Of a stretch of 64,000 nt of DNA, positions 39,867-48,962 are shown piece by piece. Position 1 is the stretch's first letter. Each line of letters starts with the position of its first letter. Location of the stretch: NCBI GenBank assembly GCA_017449975.1, contig JAFSYK010000084.1, positions 31,928-95,927 of the forward strand, in the 5' to 3' direction. This DNA comes from Bacteroidales bacterium. GTDB taxonomy: Bacteria > Bacteroidota > Bacteroidia > Bacteroidales > P3. The translations under genes and the position numbers were made by a program. Under the pieces are notes generated by a model. It ran no database searches, was not told the origin of the DNA, and saw nothing but the letters and a program-made list of their open reading frames with translations.

Positions 39867-40558
39867 TCTACCTCTTGTGTAAGTTTAAACCCGATGCCAT
39901 GCACATTGACAATCTTGATGGTGGGGTCAGCTTTGAGGAATTTACGCAGTTTGGTGATGTAGACATCCATGCTGCGGGCAGAGAAGATGCTGTCGTCACG
40001 CCAGATTTTCTGCAACGTCACATTACGCTCAATCAATTGGTTGAAGTTGAGTGCGAAGAGGCGCAGCAGTTCGTTCTCTTTGGTGGTCAGCTTGCGGGTG
40101 TCGCCGTCGATGGTCAGCGTCTGACGCAGCGAGTCGAACTCGAAACGGCCGAAATGGAAGATATTGTGTTCGGGGCGTCCGCCGTCGAAAGCACGACGGA
40201 TGGTGGCATTGATACGTGCCAGCAACTCGTCCATGCTGAACGGTTTGGTGATATAGTCGTCGGCACCCACCTCGAAACCCTGCAGTTTATCTTGTTCAAG
40301 ATTTTTAGCGGTAAGGAAGATGATTGGCATACGGCGATCCATACGACGGATCTCCTGTGCCACAGCGAAACCGTCTTTCAACGGCATCATGACGTCCAGC
40401 AGACAGACATCAAGCTCCTCTTTCTGGTAAGTCTCGAGGGCCTGTTCGCCATCCTGCACCCAAAAAACAGAGAAACCTTTTTGGCTAAGATACGCTTTCA
40501 AAATCATTCCCAGATTGGGATCGTCTTCAGCAACGAGAAGTTTAATACCTAAATTCAT
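39863..40558 (-). CDS. rprY: OmpR-family response regulator (RprY-type)
   Basis: A 231-residue response regulator. The receiver domain has the acidic pair EDD at 11-13, the phosphoacceptor Asp in CLLDVMMP near 57 and Lys in DDYITKPFSM near 108. The C-terminal winged helix (LTTKENELLRLFALNFNQLIERNVTLQKIWRDDSIFSARSMDVYITKLRKFL) is of the OmpR type. It matches RprY of Bacteroides and Porphyromonas, but no sensor kinase lies beside it here, so its RprX-type partner must be elsewhere. Confidence 0.88.
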   Translation of the reverse strand: MNLGIKLLVAEDDPNLGMILKAYLSQKGFSVFWVQDGEQALETYQKEELDVCLLDVMMPLKDGFAVAQEIRRMDRRMPIIFLTAKNLEQDKLQGFEVGADDYITKPFSMDELLARINATIRRAFDGGRPEHNIFHFGRFEFDSLRQTLTIDGDTRKLTTKENELLRLFALNFNQLIERNVTLQKIWRDDSIFSARSMDVYITKLRKFLKADPTIKIVNVHGIGFKLTQEVE

Positions 40559-40608
40559 AAAAGTACTATATATAAAGGTAAAAACTAAAAGCTAAAACCG
40601 GCCAATAA

Positions 40609-41175
40609 TCACTCCTCAACAATGGTGATGCTCTCAATCAAGTCATTGGGACGAATCTGGTCAATCACCTCCAGTCCTTCCACCACTTTTCCGAAACAGG
40701 TGTGTACACCGTCGAGGTGCTGCGTGTTCATGCGGTTGTGGCAGATGAAGAACTGGCTGCCGCCCGTATCCTTTCCAGCATGTGCCATCGAAAGCACACC
40801 GCGGTCGTGATACTGTTTCGGCGCCGAGGTTTCACATTTGATCGTATAGCCGGGGCCACCCATTCCCACACGCGGATCGCCGGGGTTGCGGCTGTAAGGA
40901 CAACCACCCTGGATAACGAAATCGGGAATGACACGATGGAAACGAAGTCCGTTATAATAGCCCTCGCGGGACAATTTGACAAAATTCTCTACGGTGCCGG
41001 GAACCTCCTTGGCGTAGAGTTCCGCCTTCATCGTTCCCTTGGGAGTTTTGATAATTGCGTACATAATAGTTTGTTTTTTAGTTGTTGAGTCGTTGACAGG
41101 CTGCTGCGCAAAGCAGTTCGTTAAAGCGAATAACGATAAACATATCAACGTTAGTTTTGTCAGTATACTTTTCAC
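40609..41175 (-). CDS. Cyclophilin-type peptidyl-prolyl isomerase (exported)
   Basis: A 188-residue protein: signal sequence ([16 protein letters not shown], either a signal peptide or a lipobox at Cys) then a compact cyclophilin. Catalytic and substrate residues are in [13 protein letters not shown], the GSQFFICH block and [12 protein letters not shown]. It speeds up proline isomerisation during folding in the periplasm. The start is not ATG: GTG at 41175 (or TTG at 41178) fits the usual M-K-S opening. A -7 box TAAATTTG lies 33 nt upstream. Confidence 0.93.
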   Translation of the reverse strand: MKSILTKLTLICLSLFALTNCFAQQPVNDSTTKKQTIMYAIIKTPKGTMKAELYAKEVPGTVENFVKLSREGYYNGLRFHRVIPDFVIQGGCPYSRNPGDPRVGMGGPGYTIKCETSAPKQYHDRGVLSMAHAGKDTGGSQFFICHNRMNTQHLDGVHTCFGKVVEGLEVIDQIRPNDLIESITIVEE

Positions 41176-41207
41176 CAACTTTAGTATCCTTTGCTTGGAT
41201 TATATTG

Positions 41208-41215
41208 CAAATTTA
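41208..41215 (-). promoter_or_regulatory. -7 box for the cyclophilin gene
   Basis: TAAATTTG on the minus strand, between the lepB stop and the cyclophilin start. Confidence 0.55.
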
Positions 41216-41226
41216 CAAAAAAAATG

Positions 41227-42789
41227 TTAATCCATCGCCGAAGCATCTTTCAAGAAACGATTCCAGCGCCATTTTCCACTGTCTTTGTCTTTGGACCAGA
41301 GCACCCTTGCCGCCTTACCAACAATATGATTTTCGGGAACATAGCCCCAGAAACGGCTGTCGGCACTGTTGTGACGGTTGTCGCCCATCATCCAATAGTA
41401 GTCCATCTTGACCTTATAGGTTCTGGCTTCCTTGCCGTTGATTACGATGCTTTCGCCTTTCACCTCCAGGGTGTTGCCCTCGAAGTCCCGAATCAGACGC
41501 TCGTAGAAGCAGATGTTGTCCTTGTTCAGCTCCAGCACTTCGCCCTTGGCAGGGATGTGAACGGGGCCAAAATTGTCAACACTCCAGCCATAGCGTCCAT
41601 TGTGGGGGAAAAGGTCCGTGCTGCCCGAGTCGGCCGGGAACACCAGCGGCTGCACGGTGTCCACCTCATAGTGCTTGGCCAGTTCGCGGGCGACAGCGGG
41701 ACTGAGCGGGACAATAAAATGCGGGATGCCCTCGAAGCGCTGTTGGGCGACGGCGTTGGCAAAATCCTCCTCGCTGACACCGGCCTGCGACAGGGTGTGG
41801 TGGGGATTGCTGGGAACGTCGGGACGGAACAGCACTGCATACTGGAACTGTAGATGCTGCGGGTTCTCGATGGGCTGACCATTGATATAGACCTGCTGGT
41901 CGCGGATTTCCAGCGTCTCACCGGGCAGACCGATGCAACGTTTGATGAAATTCTCCCGCTTGTCGACCGGCCGAACACGAATCTTGTTGGGCACCAGAAC
42001 GCCGTTGACATTCATCGTGGTGGCATTCAACACCGCTTCCCTACCCTCTTCGCGCACCAGGTCGTGGTAGCTGCGGTTGCTCTGCCAGGCGGTGCAGACC
42101 GTGTCGCCGTCGGGATAGTTGAAGACTACGGCATCAAAACGTTTCACCGTACTCCAACCGGCATAGCGGTGATAGGGCAGCTGAATCCATTTCAGATACG
42201 ACTCCGTCTGTCCCTGACTGAACGGCAGCACATTGTGTACCAGCGGCAGCGACAGCGGTGTCATGGCTGCACGGGGACCGTAGGCGGCCTTGGAGACCAG
42301 CAGGTTGTCGCCCACCAGCAACGATTTCTCCATCGAACTGGAGGGGATATTGTACAATTCAAAGATATGTCCACGGATGATGACGGCCGCCACCAAAGCG
42401 AAGACGATGGAATCGACCCAGTCGCGAAGCTGTCCCACCTTGTGCGGCACCCGCTTCGAGGAATCCACATACTCCAGACGGGCGTTGCCGCCCACCACGG
42501 GCAGATAAATCCACGGAAAAACAACGGCGAACGTCTGCTCCCAGAAGTTGTAGCGCTGGAACATCTTGGCCGTCTCGACCACCAGAAGCAGAAAGGCAAA
42601 GACATTGACGGCAGGTATCAAAAAATAGAGGTACCAGCGCCAGCTTTTGCCACAGAGCTTAATCCACACCACCACACGGTAGACGGGTATCAGAGCCAAC
42701 CACGGCGACCGTCCCGCTTTGCGGAACAGCAGCCACAATCCAACGGTGACTCCCAGAAAATAAAGAATGCGATAAACTTCGAAAAACAT
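41227..42789 (-). CDS. lepB: Signal peptidase I
   Basis: A 520-residue inner-membrane signal peptidase. The N-terminal part adds several membrane segments (about 5-30, 50-72, 85-100, 125-140). Catalytic Ser152 lies in NIPSSSMEKSLLVGD and the general-base Lys in KRENFIKRCIGLPGE near 270. The late block MMGDNRHNSADSRFWGYVPE completes box E. An insertion of about 110 residues between boxes D and E makes it longer than E. coli LepB, as is common in Bacteroidota. It removes signal peptides, including those of T9SS cargo. Confidence 0.95.
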   Translation of the reverse strand: MFFEVYRILYFLGVTVGLWLLFRKAGRSPWLALIPVYRVVVWIKLCGKSWRWYLYFLIPAVNVFAFLLLVVETAKMFQRYNFWEQTFAVVFPWIYLPVVGGNARLEYVDSSKRVPHKVGQLRDWVDSIVFALVAAVIIRGHIFELYNIPSSSMEKSLLVGDNLLVSKAAYGPRAAMTPLSLPLVHNVLPFSQGQTESYLKWIQLPYHRYAGWSTVKRFDAVVFNYPDGDTVCTAWQSNRSYHDLVREEGREAVLNATTMNVNGVLVPNKIRVRPVDKRENFIKRCIGLPGETLEIRDQQVYINGQPIENPQHLQFQYAVLFRPDVPSNPHHTLSQAGVSEEDFANAVAQQRFEGIPHFIVPLSPAVARELAKHYEVDTVQPLVFPADSGSTDLFPHNGRYGWSVDNFGPVHIPAKGEVLELNKDNICFYERLIRDFEGNTLEVKGESIVINGKEARTYKVKMDYYWMMGDNRHNSADSRFWGYVPENHIVGKAARVLWSKDKDSGKWRWNRFLKDASAMD

Positions 42790-42827
42790 TTGAAATAAAT
42801 TGAAAAATAAAAGTTATCTATATTGTC

Positions 42828-42877
42828 TAATCACTAATCACTATTCACTATTCACTAATCACTATTCACTATTCACA
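42828..42877. repeat. 7-bp AWTCACT array overlapping the GT4 3' end
   Basis: Seven units of ATTCACT/AATCACT. On the minus strand one unit (GTGAATAG) provides the TAG stop of the glycosyltransferase at 42869. Confidence 0.9.
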
Positions 42878-43987
42878 AATAATTGTACCCACCCGTTGCA
42901 GCAGCACCTTTTTGTCGTTGTCCCACGAGAGGTCTTCGGCGGCGTGGGCAAAGCGATTGCTTCGTTCCGCTACGGGCATTTCCTCCCATTGCTGCAGGGT
43001 CTGACGGACAACCTCGGCCAGCGACGCGCTGTCCAGTTCATCCACATCAACGATGCGGCCCACACGGTAGGCATCGACCACGCGGCGCAGTTCTGGAAAA
43101 TCGCTTGCCAATACCGGCACACCGGCCTGAACAAAATCACCCACACGGTTGGGGAGTGAATAGTAATAGTTCAGTCCCAGATTCTCCATCAGCACCAGTC
43201 CCAACGACGCCTGTGGCGTCAACTCATGCAGCTGGCCAGGGGTCATGCGACCCTTGAAAACGATACGCTCGTGCCATGCGACAGCGGCGGCACGCCCCTC
43301 CAGCTCCTGGCGCAGGTCGCCGTCGCCCGCCACCACCAGCTGGCAGTCGGGCAGAAACACCATCGCGTCAATCAGACGGTCGACACAGCGCCCCGCATTG
43401 ACTGCGCCCTGGTAGAGCAGCATTTTGGGAGACGCGGGTTTGACCACAGACTTGTCTTCATGGGGTTCGGGGCGGTCGGGCACATTGCGCACCACCCCCA
43501 TCTCCATGCCGTAACGCTGGCTATAGTGGTCAGCAATGCTCTGCGTCACCGTCACCGCCGTCCCGCGCACCCGTTTCCCGATACGCGGCAGCAGACGGTC
43601 CTCCAGCCGCTGCCACACCCGGCGCACACGCGGCCGGTCCACCAGTTCGGGCACCTCGGGAAAAAGTTCATGGGCATCGAACAGGAGCGGCTTGCGTCGC
43701 AGTCGTGCCGCCAGATAGCAGGCTGCCAGCGTGTCGGTGTCGTTGGCATAGATAAGGTCGGCCTTGTGGGTCATCATCCAGAAAAAGAGACGGATGTTCA
43801 GTTCTGCATAGAACCACACCTTGCGGCGGAACAGCAGCCGCAGCCGTCTCGTGCGGTAGGGACGTTCCAGCGGCGTCGTGTCGTCCAGCTGCCGCCCCAC
43901 CAGCGTCACCCTATAACCCGCCTCAGTCAGGGCACGACAGGAGCGGTCCACTCGCTGGTCCGTCACAAGGTCATTGGACACCGCCAT
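42869..43987 (-). CDS. GT4 family glycosyltransferase
   Basis: A 372-residue GT-B enzyme. The N terminus MAVSNDLVTDQRVDRSCRALTEAGYRVTLVGR and the middle DLIYANDTDTLAACYLAARL are typical of GT4; PKMLLYQGAVNAGRCVDRLIDAM and LNYYYSLPNRVGDFVQAGVPVLASDFPEL cover the donor-binding half. The start is ATG 43987: an in-frame TTG at 44035 is part of the -7 box (TATATTTG, 44040-44033). It probably acts in surface glycan synthesis. It is followed by lepB. Confidence 0.9.
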   Translation of the reverse strand: MAVSNDLVTDQRVDRSCRALTEAGYRVTLVGRQLDDTTPLERPYRTRRLRLLFRRKVWFYAELNIRLFFWMMTHKADLIYANDTDTLAACYLAARLRRKPLLFDAHELFPEVPELVDRPRVRRVWQRLEDRLLPRIGKRVRGTAVTVTQSIADHYSQRYGMEMGVVRNVPDRPEPHEDKSVVKPASPKMLLYQGAVNAGRCVDRLIDAMVFLPDCQLVVAGDGDLRQELEGRAAAVAWHERIVFKGRMTPGQLHELTPQASLGLVLMENLGLNYYYSLPNRVGDFVQAGVPVLASDFPELRRVVDAYRVGRIVDVDELDSASLAEVVRQTLQQWEEMPVAERSNRFAHAAEDLSWDNDKKVLLQRVGTIICE

Positions 43988-44032
43988 CAGAATATGCTTG
44001 CCAGTCGACTTCAACAGTGAAATTATTTTATG

Positions 44033-44040
44033 CAAATATA
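44033..44040 (-). promoter_or_regulatory. -7 box for the GT4 gene
   Basis: TATATTTG on the minus strand. It excludes the upstream TTG start and gives a leader of about 40 nt before ATG 43987. Confidence 0.65.
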
Positions 44041-44117
44041 CAAAAAGAATTCGACACTTTCACCTCAGCAATATACAGCGGCTTCAGGCGTTGCACTCAG
44101 AAGTCGGGACAGGAATA

Positions 44118-46436
44118 CTACAACCGTGGCGGCTCCGCAAATGGCGGACGGAAGAAACAGATGGCGTTATATGCCGGCAGCATTTGGGGATAGATGCCCG
44201 CCACAACCACCATCGAGCGGATAGTTGACGGCAGCAGGTAATCGCGCCATTCATCGCAGACAAGGGCATAGTGCTGACCTGTGGGCGTGTTGGGCCAAGT
44301 GTGCATCACTTTGGTAAGTGCACCCATACGGGCGTATGCACTGGCTTTTGCTTCGTCGGAACGAACGGTGGCGAGGGCCTTGCGGCGCAACTGTTTGACT
44401 ACCGTCCTTGCGCAACGGGCATAGTCTGTTGTTTCGATGTCTTTCAGAGCGGGACCTGTCCATCCCTTCTGGTATGAGGTAAGCCACCAGCACCTGTCAA
44501 AACTGTTCTCCAGCCCGATGGAGTATTCCATCATAGCCAAACCGCGGTGGTCCGGGTTGCCGTCTTGAAGCATGACATGTTGCAAAGAGTCCATCTTCTG
44601 GGCAAAATGCAACTTGTAGTGCGTGCTGTCGTGACTTGCGCTGTCGGGTTCGATACTGAATGGATCGCGGATGCAGCGGAGATTCATGCGCCGCTGGTAG
44701 GTTGACGAGAGCAAGTGCAAATGTGCGACGGCAGTACGGTAGTTGCACTCACGCAGGTAGTGCGTTCCGACAATATCCTGCCAGTAGTCGCTGTCGGTGT
44801 AACTGTGGTCGTTGAACCAACGGTCTGTCCGGTCTATCGGATGCTCGAACCGCCGACAGTATGCATCCAACGTGGCAGCACTCATCTTGTCGGCCAGCAC
44901 AAAGAGACTGTTGCTGTAGTCGTGCCAGTTCCACCGTTCCTTGTCCCACCACCCATAGCTGTAGACCCAAGTTGTGCAACGGCGACAACTGTCTATCAAA
45001 CGGTTGTTGCTCAACTTTATCACCCAATTTTCAGCCACATTGGCCATCTGCAACGCCCGCACACCGCGTCCGGCATCGGCCATGCGCCAAGCCAGTCCAA
45101 CGCTGTCGGCCAACACAATCCGGCGCAATGCGGCGTAATAGTAGAGGTTGTTGAGCTGTCCCGTCCAACGCCAGTTGTCCACACGGCTTACTTCCTGTCG
45201 CAGGCTGTCGGGAATCTGCCGCCATTCGTGCTGCAACTCGCCGACCATCCATCTCACCTCACCGACGGCAAACTGTTCGAAGGTATCGTCGATGGTGTCG
45301 GTCTGGGCGCGCAAATGGAATATGAGCACACGCACCGAACGTTGCAGAAAGGCGTCGCCATCCCCGTTCTCGGCACCGCGCAACAGTTCCAAACCTGCTG
45401 TCGGATTGCCCAGATAATCGAGGATGCAGGCGGCGGTATAGCGCCATACTGCCTTTTTCCGCACTTTCGGGTTGGCTATGGCCTCTTTGGCCACCGCCAA
45501 CACCGATTGCGCTTTTGACTTCATCTCGTCCTCATCCCAACGATAAGTGGAAGCCTGTTCGCGGTCGATATCACTTAAAAAAACCTGTAAAAGACCATCA
45601 AATGCATTGGTGTCGGGACATAGACGCAACATGATGCGCAAACGCTCCGACAGCGAGGCGTTGTAGGGAATCCTGTCAATCTCATTGAGGGTGCTCTGCC
45701 AGAGGGCGTAAGCCTCATCGTCACGTCCCAGGTCGGTGAGACTGCGACTCACATAGTCCATTACCTCCTTGTAGAAGATACCTTTCTTCAACTGCTTCTC
45801 GCGCCTGTTCCTCAGCGCAACATTGGCACTGTCCTCGCCCAGCGCCCACAGACATTTACTGGTGAGCAAGGTGTATCGGTCGACATACTTCGTGGAGGGC
45901 TTGTGTTTTCGCATCTCGTCATACAGCGCCCGCAACTGGCGCACCTCGTCGGTCTCGACACGGCTGTTGTAGTACCACGGAGAACGCTGGGCGTTGCGGA
46001 TGCTTTCGTACAGCTTCGACCAATAGAGGATACGGATGGCTTCCTTGTCTATACCCGATTTCTGCAATCTTTTGACAAAACAGTTCGTCTCAAACCAGGC
46101 ATCTAGGCATACGGTGCCATTGGTTAGTCTCTTTAGTATCAGCCTCTCATACAGCCTCTCCCAGTCGGCCAGCGAGCCCTGATAGACGGCTCGCCGGATG
46201 GCTGCCGTGTCGCGACAACCGGTCTGCTGGCTCCACAGCAGAATATTGCGGGTGGCAAAATCATTGTTGACAAATCCCGTGACACTACCATGCGGGGAAT
46301 AGAGGCGATAGAGGCGACAGTCGGCGGCGGAATAGTAAAACGGGCCACAGGCAAACGTGGGAAAAGTAAAAACAAAAAAGTAAAAACTAAAAGTTATAAC
46401 GTGCCTAACGGCTGTAGAACGTTTCGATGTCTTCAT
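44118..46436 (-). CDS. Large secreted protein of unknown function (ACGP type)
   Basis: A 772-residue protein with a signal peptide ending in FPTFA, followed at once by CGPFYYSAADCRLYRLY, an opening found on a group of large Bacteroidota envelope proteins. The rest is helical with Trp/Tyr-rich motifs and weak TPR character (IFYKEVMDYVSRSLTDLGRDDEAYALWQSTLNEI; ILDYLGNPTAGLELLRGAENGDGDAFL). The hydrophobic signal core (HVITFSFYFFVFTF) is encoded by a 7-bp ACTTTTT/TAGTTTT array. It overlaps the end of the upstream lipoprotein gene by 32 nt, so the two work together. Function unknown. Confidence 0.65.
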   Translation of the reverse strand: MKTSKRSTAVRHVITFSFYFFVFTFPTFACGPFYYSAADCRLYRLYSPHGSVTGFVNNDFATRNILLWSQQTGCRDTAAIRRAVYQGSLADWERLYERLILKRLTNGTVCLDAWFETNCFVKRLQKSGIDKEAIRILYWSKLYESIRNAQRSPWYYNSRVETDEVRQLRALYDEMRKHKPSTKYVDRYTLLTSKCLWALGEDSANVALRNRREKQLKKGIFYKEVMDYVSRSLTDLGRDDEAYALWQSTLNEIDRIPYNASLSERLRIMLRLCPDTNAFDGLLQVFLSDIDREQASTYRWDEDEMKSKAQSVLAVAKEAIANPKVRKKAVWRYTAACILDYLGNPTAGLELLRGAENGDGDAFLQRSVRVLIFHLRAQTDTIDDTFEQFAVGEVRWMVGELQHEWRQIPDSLRQEVSRVDNWRWTGQLNNLYYYAALRRIVLADSVGLAWRMADAGRGVRALQMANVAENWVIKLSNNRLIDSCRRCTTWVYSYGWWDKERWNWHDYSNSLFVLADKMSAATLDAYCRRFEHPIDRTDRWFNDHSYTDSDYWQDIVGTHYLRECNYRTAVAHLHLLSSTYQRRMNLRCIRDPFSIEPDSASHDSTHYKLHFAQKMDSLQHVMLQDGNPDHRGLAMMEYSIGLENSFDRCWWLTSYQKGWTGPALKDIETTDYARCARTVVKQLRRKALATVRSDEAKASAYARMGALTKVMHTWPNTPTGQHYALVCDEWRDYLLPSTIRSMVVVAGIYPQMLPAYNAICFFRPPFAEPPRL

Positions 46437-47424
46437 GGCTGTATCGGGAAAGGTTTAAAGAATCAAGGTGATAGAGAATGACGGTATGAAGGGTATCGAG
46501 GTCGGGCAAGGCGTTCTGCACTTTTTGGATTTGCTGCGGTTCACCCCACTCCTCGCGGAACTTGACGTTTCGCTGCAGCGTCTTGCGGGCTTCGGCGAGC
46601 TGGCTGGAATGGACCAGCCGCTGGAACACACCTCTGACGTCGAACTCCACGCCCCATCCGTAGACGGGATAGGCCACATCGGTGCGGGGAAGTGAGTCGA
46701 GGTGGTATTGTTTCAGATAGGGTTCCACGTCGGCGAAGTCTAGGATGGCGTTTTTCGTGGCATAATCCTGCAGCCGGCCTGTATTGTAGCACATCAGCAG
46801 GCTTCGGTCGAAAGGAATGGAGTCGGCGCTGCCCCAATGGTTCCGAACCGGATTTTCCACCTCGCGAAGCTGGTGCAGGCGCAGCGTGCCGCTGAGAGTG
46901 ATATTGCGCTGGTGCAACAGTGCCTTCACACTTTGGGCAAACCGGAAAAAATGAGCCTCGGTCTGCTCCGTCCAGTCGCAGTCCAGCTGCACCTCGCGTA
47001 CCGTGCCGTCGTAATGATCGGCCATCATGGCGTCGATGCGTTTCACCAACAATTTGGCATAAAGCGAAGTAGACTCACTCCAGCCCCACTCGTTCATCTC
47101 CAACGCACGGATAGCGTCGACGGTGATGTAGACCACCGGCACCACATCCATGTCGGCCGGCAACTTCTGTTTGAACACCGTGGTGGCCACAGGCACCATT
47201 TTCCAGTCGGGCTCGTTGGCATTCTCGCCCGCCACCACGTCAAAAAGTTTGACATACAGGCGACCCACGCGGTGCTCTTTCATCCACTCTTTCTCCCACT
47301 CCGTGGGATTGTAGGTCGTCTTCCAGTGGTACACACCGCGCTGGTACGACGGCAGACCCTCTTCATGCCTGCACGAAACAATAGATGAGGCAATAACAAT
47401 CAGTATAAAAGCGAAACGTTTCAT
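46405..47424 (-). CDS. TIM-barrel-like lipoprotein of unknown function
   Basis: A 339-residue lipoprotein; start is ATG 47424, lipobox IVSC with Cys near 18. The core looks like a glycoside-hydrolase-like barrel: GVYHWKTTYNPTEWEKEWMKEHRVGRLYVKLFDV, VVPVVYITVDAIRAL, VREVQLDCDWTEQTEAHFFRFAQSVKALL, SLLMCYNTGRLQDYATKNAILD, VAYPVYGWGVEF. The strand-end acidic pair DCD sits where such enzymes carry catalytic acids. The -7 box ends 4 nt before the ATG, so the mRNA should be leaderless or almost so. Paired with the ACGP protein, overlapping by 32 nt. Confidence 0.65.
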   Translation of the reverse strand: MKRFAFILIVIASSIVSCRHEEGLPSYQRGVYHWKTTYNPTEWEKEWMKEHRVGRLYVKLFDVVAGENANEPDWKMVPVATTVFKQKLPADMDVVPVVYITVDAIRALEMNEWGWSESTSLYAKLLVKRIDAMMADHYDGTVREVQLDCDWTEQTEAHFFRFAQSVKALLHQRNITLSGTLRLHQLREVENPVRNHWGSADSIPFDRSLLMCYNTGRLQDYATKNAILDFADVEPYLKQYHLDSLPRTDVAYPVYGWGVEFDVRGVFQRLVHSSQLAEARKTLQRNVKFREEWGEPQQIQKVQNALPDLDTLHTVILYHLDSLNLSRYSHEDIETFYSR

Positions 47425-47428
47425 ACCA

Positions 47429-47436
47429 CAAAAATA
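47429..47436 (-). promoter_or_regulatory. -7 box placing the transcript start at the start codon
   Basis: TATTTTTG on the minus strand, 4 nt from the ATG at 47424. Normal spacing puts the first transcribed base within the start codon or 1-2 nt before it. Confidence 0.5.
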
Positions 47437-47480
47437 CACATAAAATTATAAATAGCGGTGGTGTACAACCAATACAAAGG

Positions 47481-48386
47481 TTATTTCATCACCTCGCCTT
47501 TGGCGTTAAGTATCACCTCGGAATAACCGTCTAGCAGCGTTGCTCTGAGCATGTTGTCGCTGACGGCGGTAATGCCCTTGTACAGCGGTTCCGTGAGCCG
47601 ATGGCAATTATTGTCCATCATTCCATAACGACCACCGACACAATAGGCAAACAGACCGGTTTTTACATCCACTTCCACATACTCTACATTACCTTCCCGA
47701 TTCACACAACGTTCCTTCACCTCGTAAGACAATGCCTTAATGTCATCCAGCACAAAGGAATTGATAACCTCGCCGTCGTATGCGACCTGCAGCGTCACGC
47801 CGGCTTTTGTCGCAATGGCATACTCCCTGTAGGCACTGACATTGTCATATTCGGGACGGATGAGCCATTTGCCGGACTTGTCGATAACACCGCATCGACC
47901 CGTTGTGTCGGCCACCACACAGTGTCCATCCTCGAAGACAAATTCCGACAGCGGATTTCCATAATAGGGAAACTTGAAATCGATAACCGTCTCACCTTTG
48001 TGATTGATAAAGCCGATGTTGCCATTCTTCTGTACGGCGGCAAGTCCTTCTTCAAAAACCCACGCGCGACGGTACTGTGCCGGGATGGCAATCTCACCCG
48101 TATACATATTGTAGTATCCCCGCTTGTTCTCGCTGCAGAACACCGCCAGCGAATCGTTGCGGGAGCGCTGTGTCCAGTCTAGGTTGATATTTTCGATGGT
48201 CACCTTGCCGGTAGCAGTGTTCTTGATGGACACGCCACCGTCGTCGGTACGGACTGCCACCAAGTCGTCATTCAGCAGCAGCCCCTCGTCGGCGACATTC
48301 GTATCTTCTTGAAATTTCTTTTCGTTGCAGGCAGTAAAAAATGTGAAAGCCACCACGGCCACAAGCATAAATAATTGATTTTTCAT
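47481..48386 (-). CDS. WG-repeat lipoprotein
   Basis: A 301-residue lipoprotein (lipobox FFTAC, Cys near 20) with four to five WG/beta-strand repeats: GYYNMYTGEIAIPAQYRRAWVFEEGLAAVQKNGNIGFINHKGETVIDFKF, RCGVIDKSGKWLIRPEYDNVSAY, RYGMMDNNCHRLTEPLYKGITAV. Such repeats form propeller-like outer-surface proteins of unknown role. The gene diverges from the LytTR gene and shares its upstream region, which holds a candidate LytTR operator. Confidence 0.8.
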   Translation of the reverse strand: MKNQLFMLVAVVAFTFFTACNEKKFQEDTNVADEGLLLNDDLVAVRTDDGGVSIKNTATGKVTIENINLDWTQRSRNDSLAVFCSENKRGYYNMYTGEIAIPAQYRRAWVFEEGLAAVQKNGNIGFINHKGETVIDFKFPYYGNPLSEFVFEDGHCVVADTTGRCGVIDKSGKWLIRPEYDNVSAYREYAIATKAGVTLQVAYDGEVINSFVLDDIKALSYEVKERCVNREGNVEYVEVDVKTGLFAYCVGGRYGMMDNNCHRLTEPLYKGITAVSDNMLRATLLDGYSEVILNAKGEVMK

Positions 48387-48460
48387 AGTGTGATAATTTT
48401 AATTGTTTACGATGCAAAAACCCGCATAAGAACGCACCCCACAAAGGATTCTTCGGGCTT

Positions 48461-48490
48461 CTGTACGGACTTGCCGGCGGACTGTACGAA
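48461..48490. promoter_or_regulatory. Candidate LytTR operator (two 9-bp direct repeats, 21 bp apart)
   Basis: CTGTACGGA (48461-48469) and CTGTACGAA (48482-48490) start exactly 21 bp apart, two turns of the helix. Paired 9-bp direct repeats with about 12 bp between are the known binding pattern of LytTR regulators. It lies between the divergent WG-repeat and LytTR genes. Confidence 0.5.
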
Positions 48491-48576
48491 GCGTGTGGGA
48501 CCCTTGCGGTTCATACTGTATATATGTATTTCGTAAAATCACCGGACGACCTGCGTCGCGTGACGTAAAAAAAGAC

Positions 48577-48584
48577 TATCTTTG
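48577..48584 (+). promoter_or_regulatory. -7 box for the LytTR operon
   Basis: TATCTTTG on the plus strand. The start would be near 48589-48592, only a few bases before the GTG at 48594, and it excludes the TTG at 48582. Confidence 0.65.
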
Positions 48585-48593
48585 CACATCCTC

Positions 48594-48962
48594 GTGGACA
48601 AAACACTGATCATAAGCAAAGGGACGGAAATGCTCCGTATTCCCGCCAATCGGCTGGTTTACATTACCGCCGACGGGAACTACTCATACGTCATGACCCA
48701 GGACAACCGTAGCCAGCTGGTCTCCTTCCAGCTGGGGCAACTGGAAGACCTGATTGGAGAACAGTTGGGCGATGCCGGCGGCAACTTTGTCCGTCTCGGG
48801 CGCGGACTGATTATCAACACCGACTTCGTATATCTGATTGACATCTCCAAAAAACGTCTGGTACTCTCCGACTGCAACGGTTGCTGGCACGACCTCACCG
48901 CCTCCCGCGAGGTGCTCATCAAACTCAAAGCATACATAGACGCAACAACGAACAATGACTAA
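48594..48962 (+). CDS. LytTR-domain DNA-binding protein
   Basis: A 122-residue protein that is a LytTR domain alone: TLIISKGTEMLRIPANRLVYITADGNYSYVMTQDNRSQLVSFQLGQLEDLI...NFVRLGRGLIINTDFVYLIDISKKRLVLSDC...LTASREVLIKLKAYI. No receiver or sensor is attached, so it must respond by its level or through partners. The domain begins at the first residues, which favours the GTG at 48594; the ATG at 48630 would remove the first strand. The GTG is almost at the transcript 5' end. It overlaps the next gene by 8 nt. Confidence 0.85.
   Translation: MDKTLIISKGTEMLRIPANRLVYITADGNYSYVMTQDNRSQLVSFQLGQLEDLIGEQLGDAGGNFVRLGRGLIINTDFVYLIDISKKRLVLSDCNGCWHDLTASREVLIKLKAYIDATTNND

Noticed and set aside
48582-48593. 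TTG at 48582 as the LytTR start
   Set aside because: It lies within the -7 box of its own promoter and cannot be in the mRNA.
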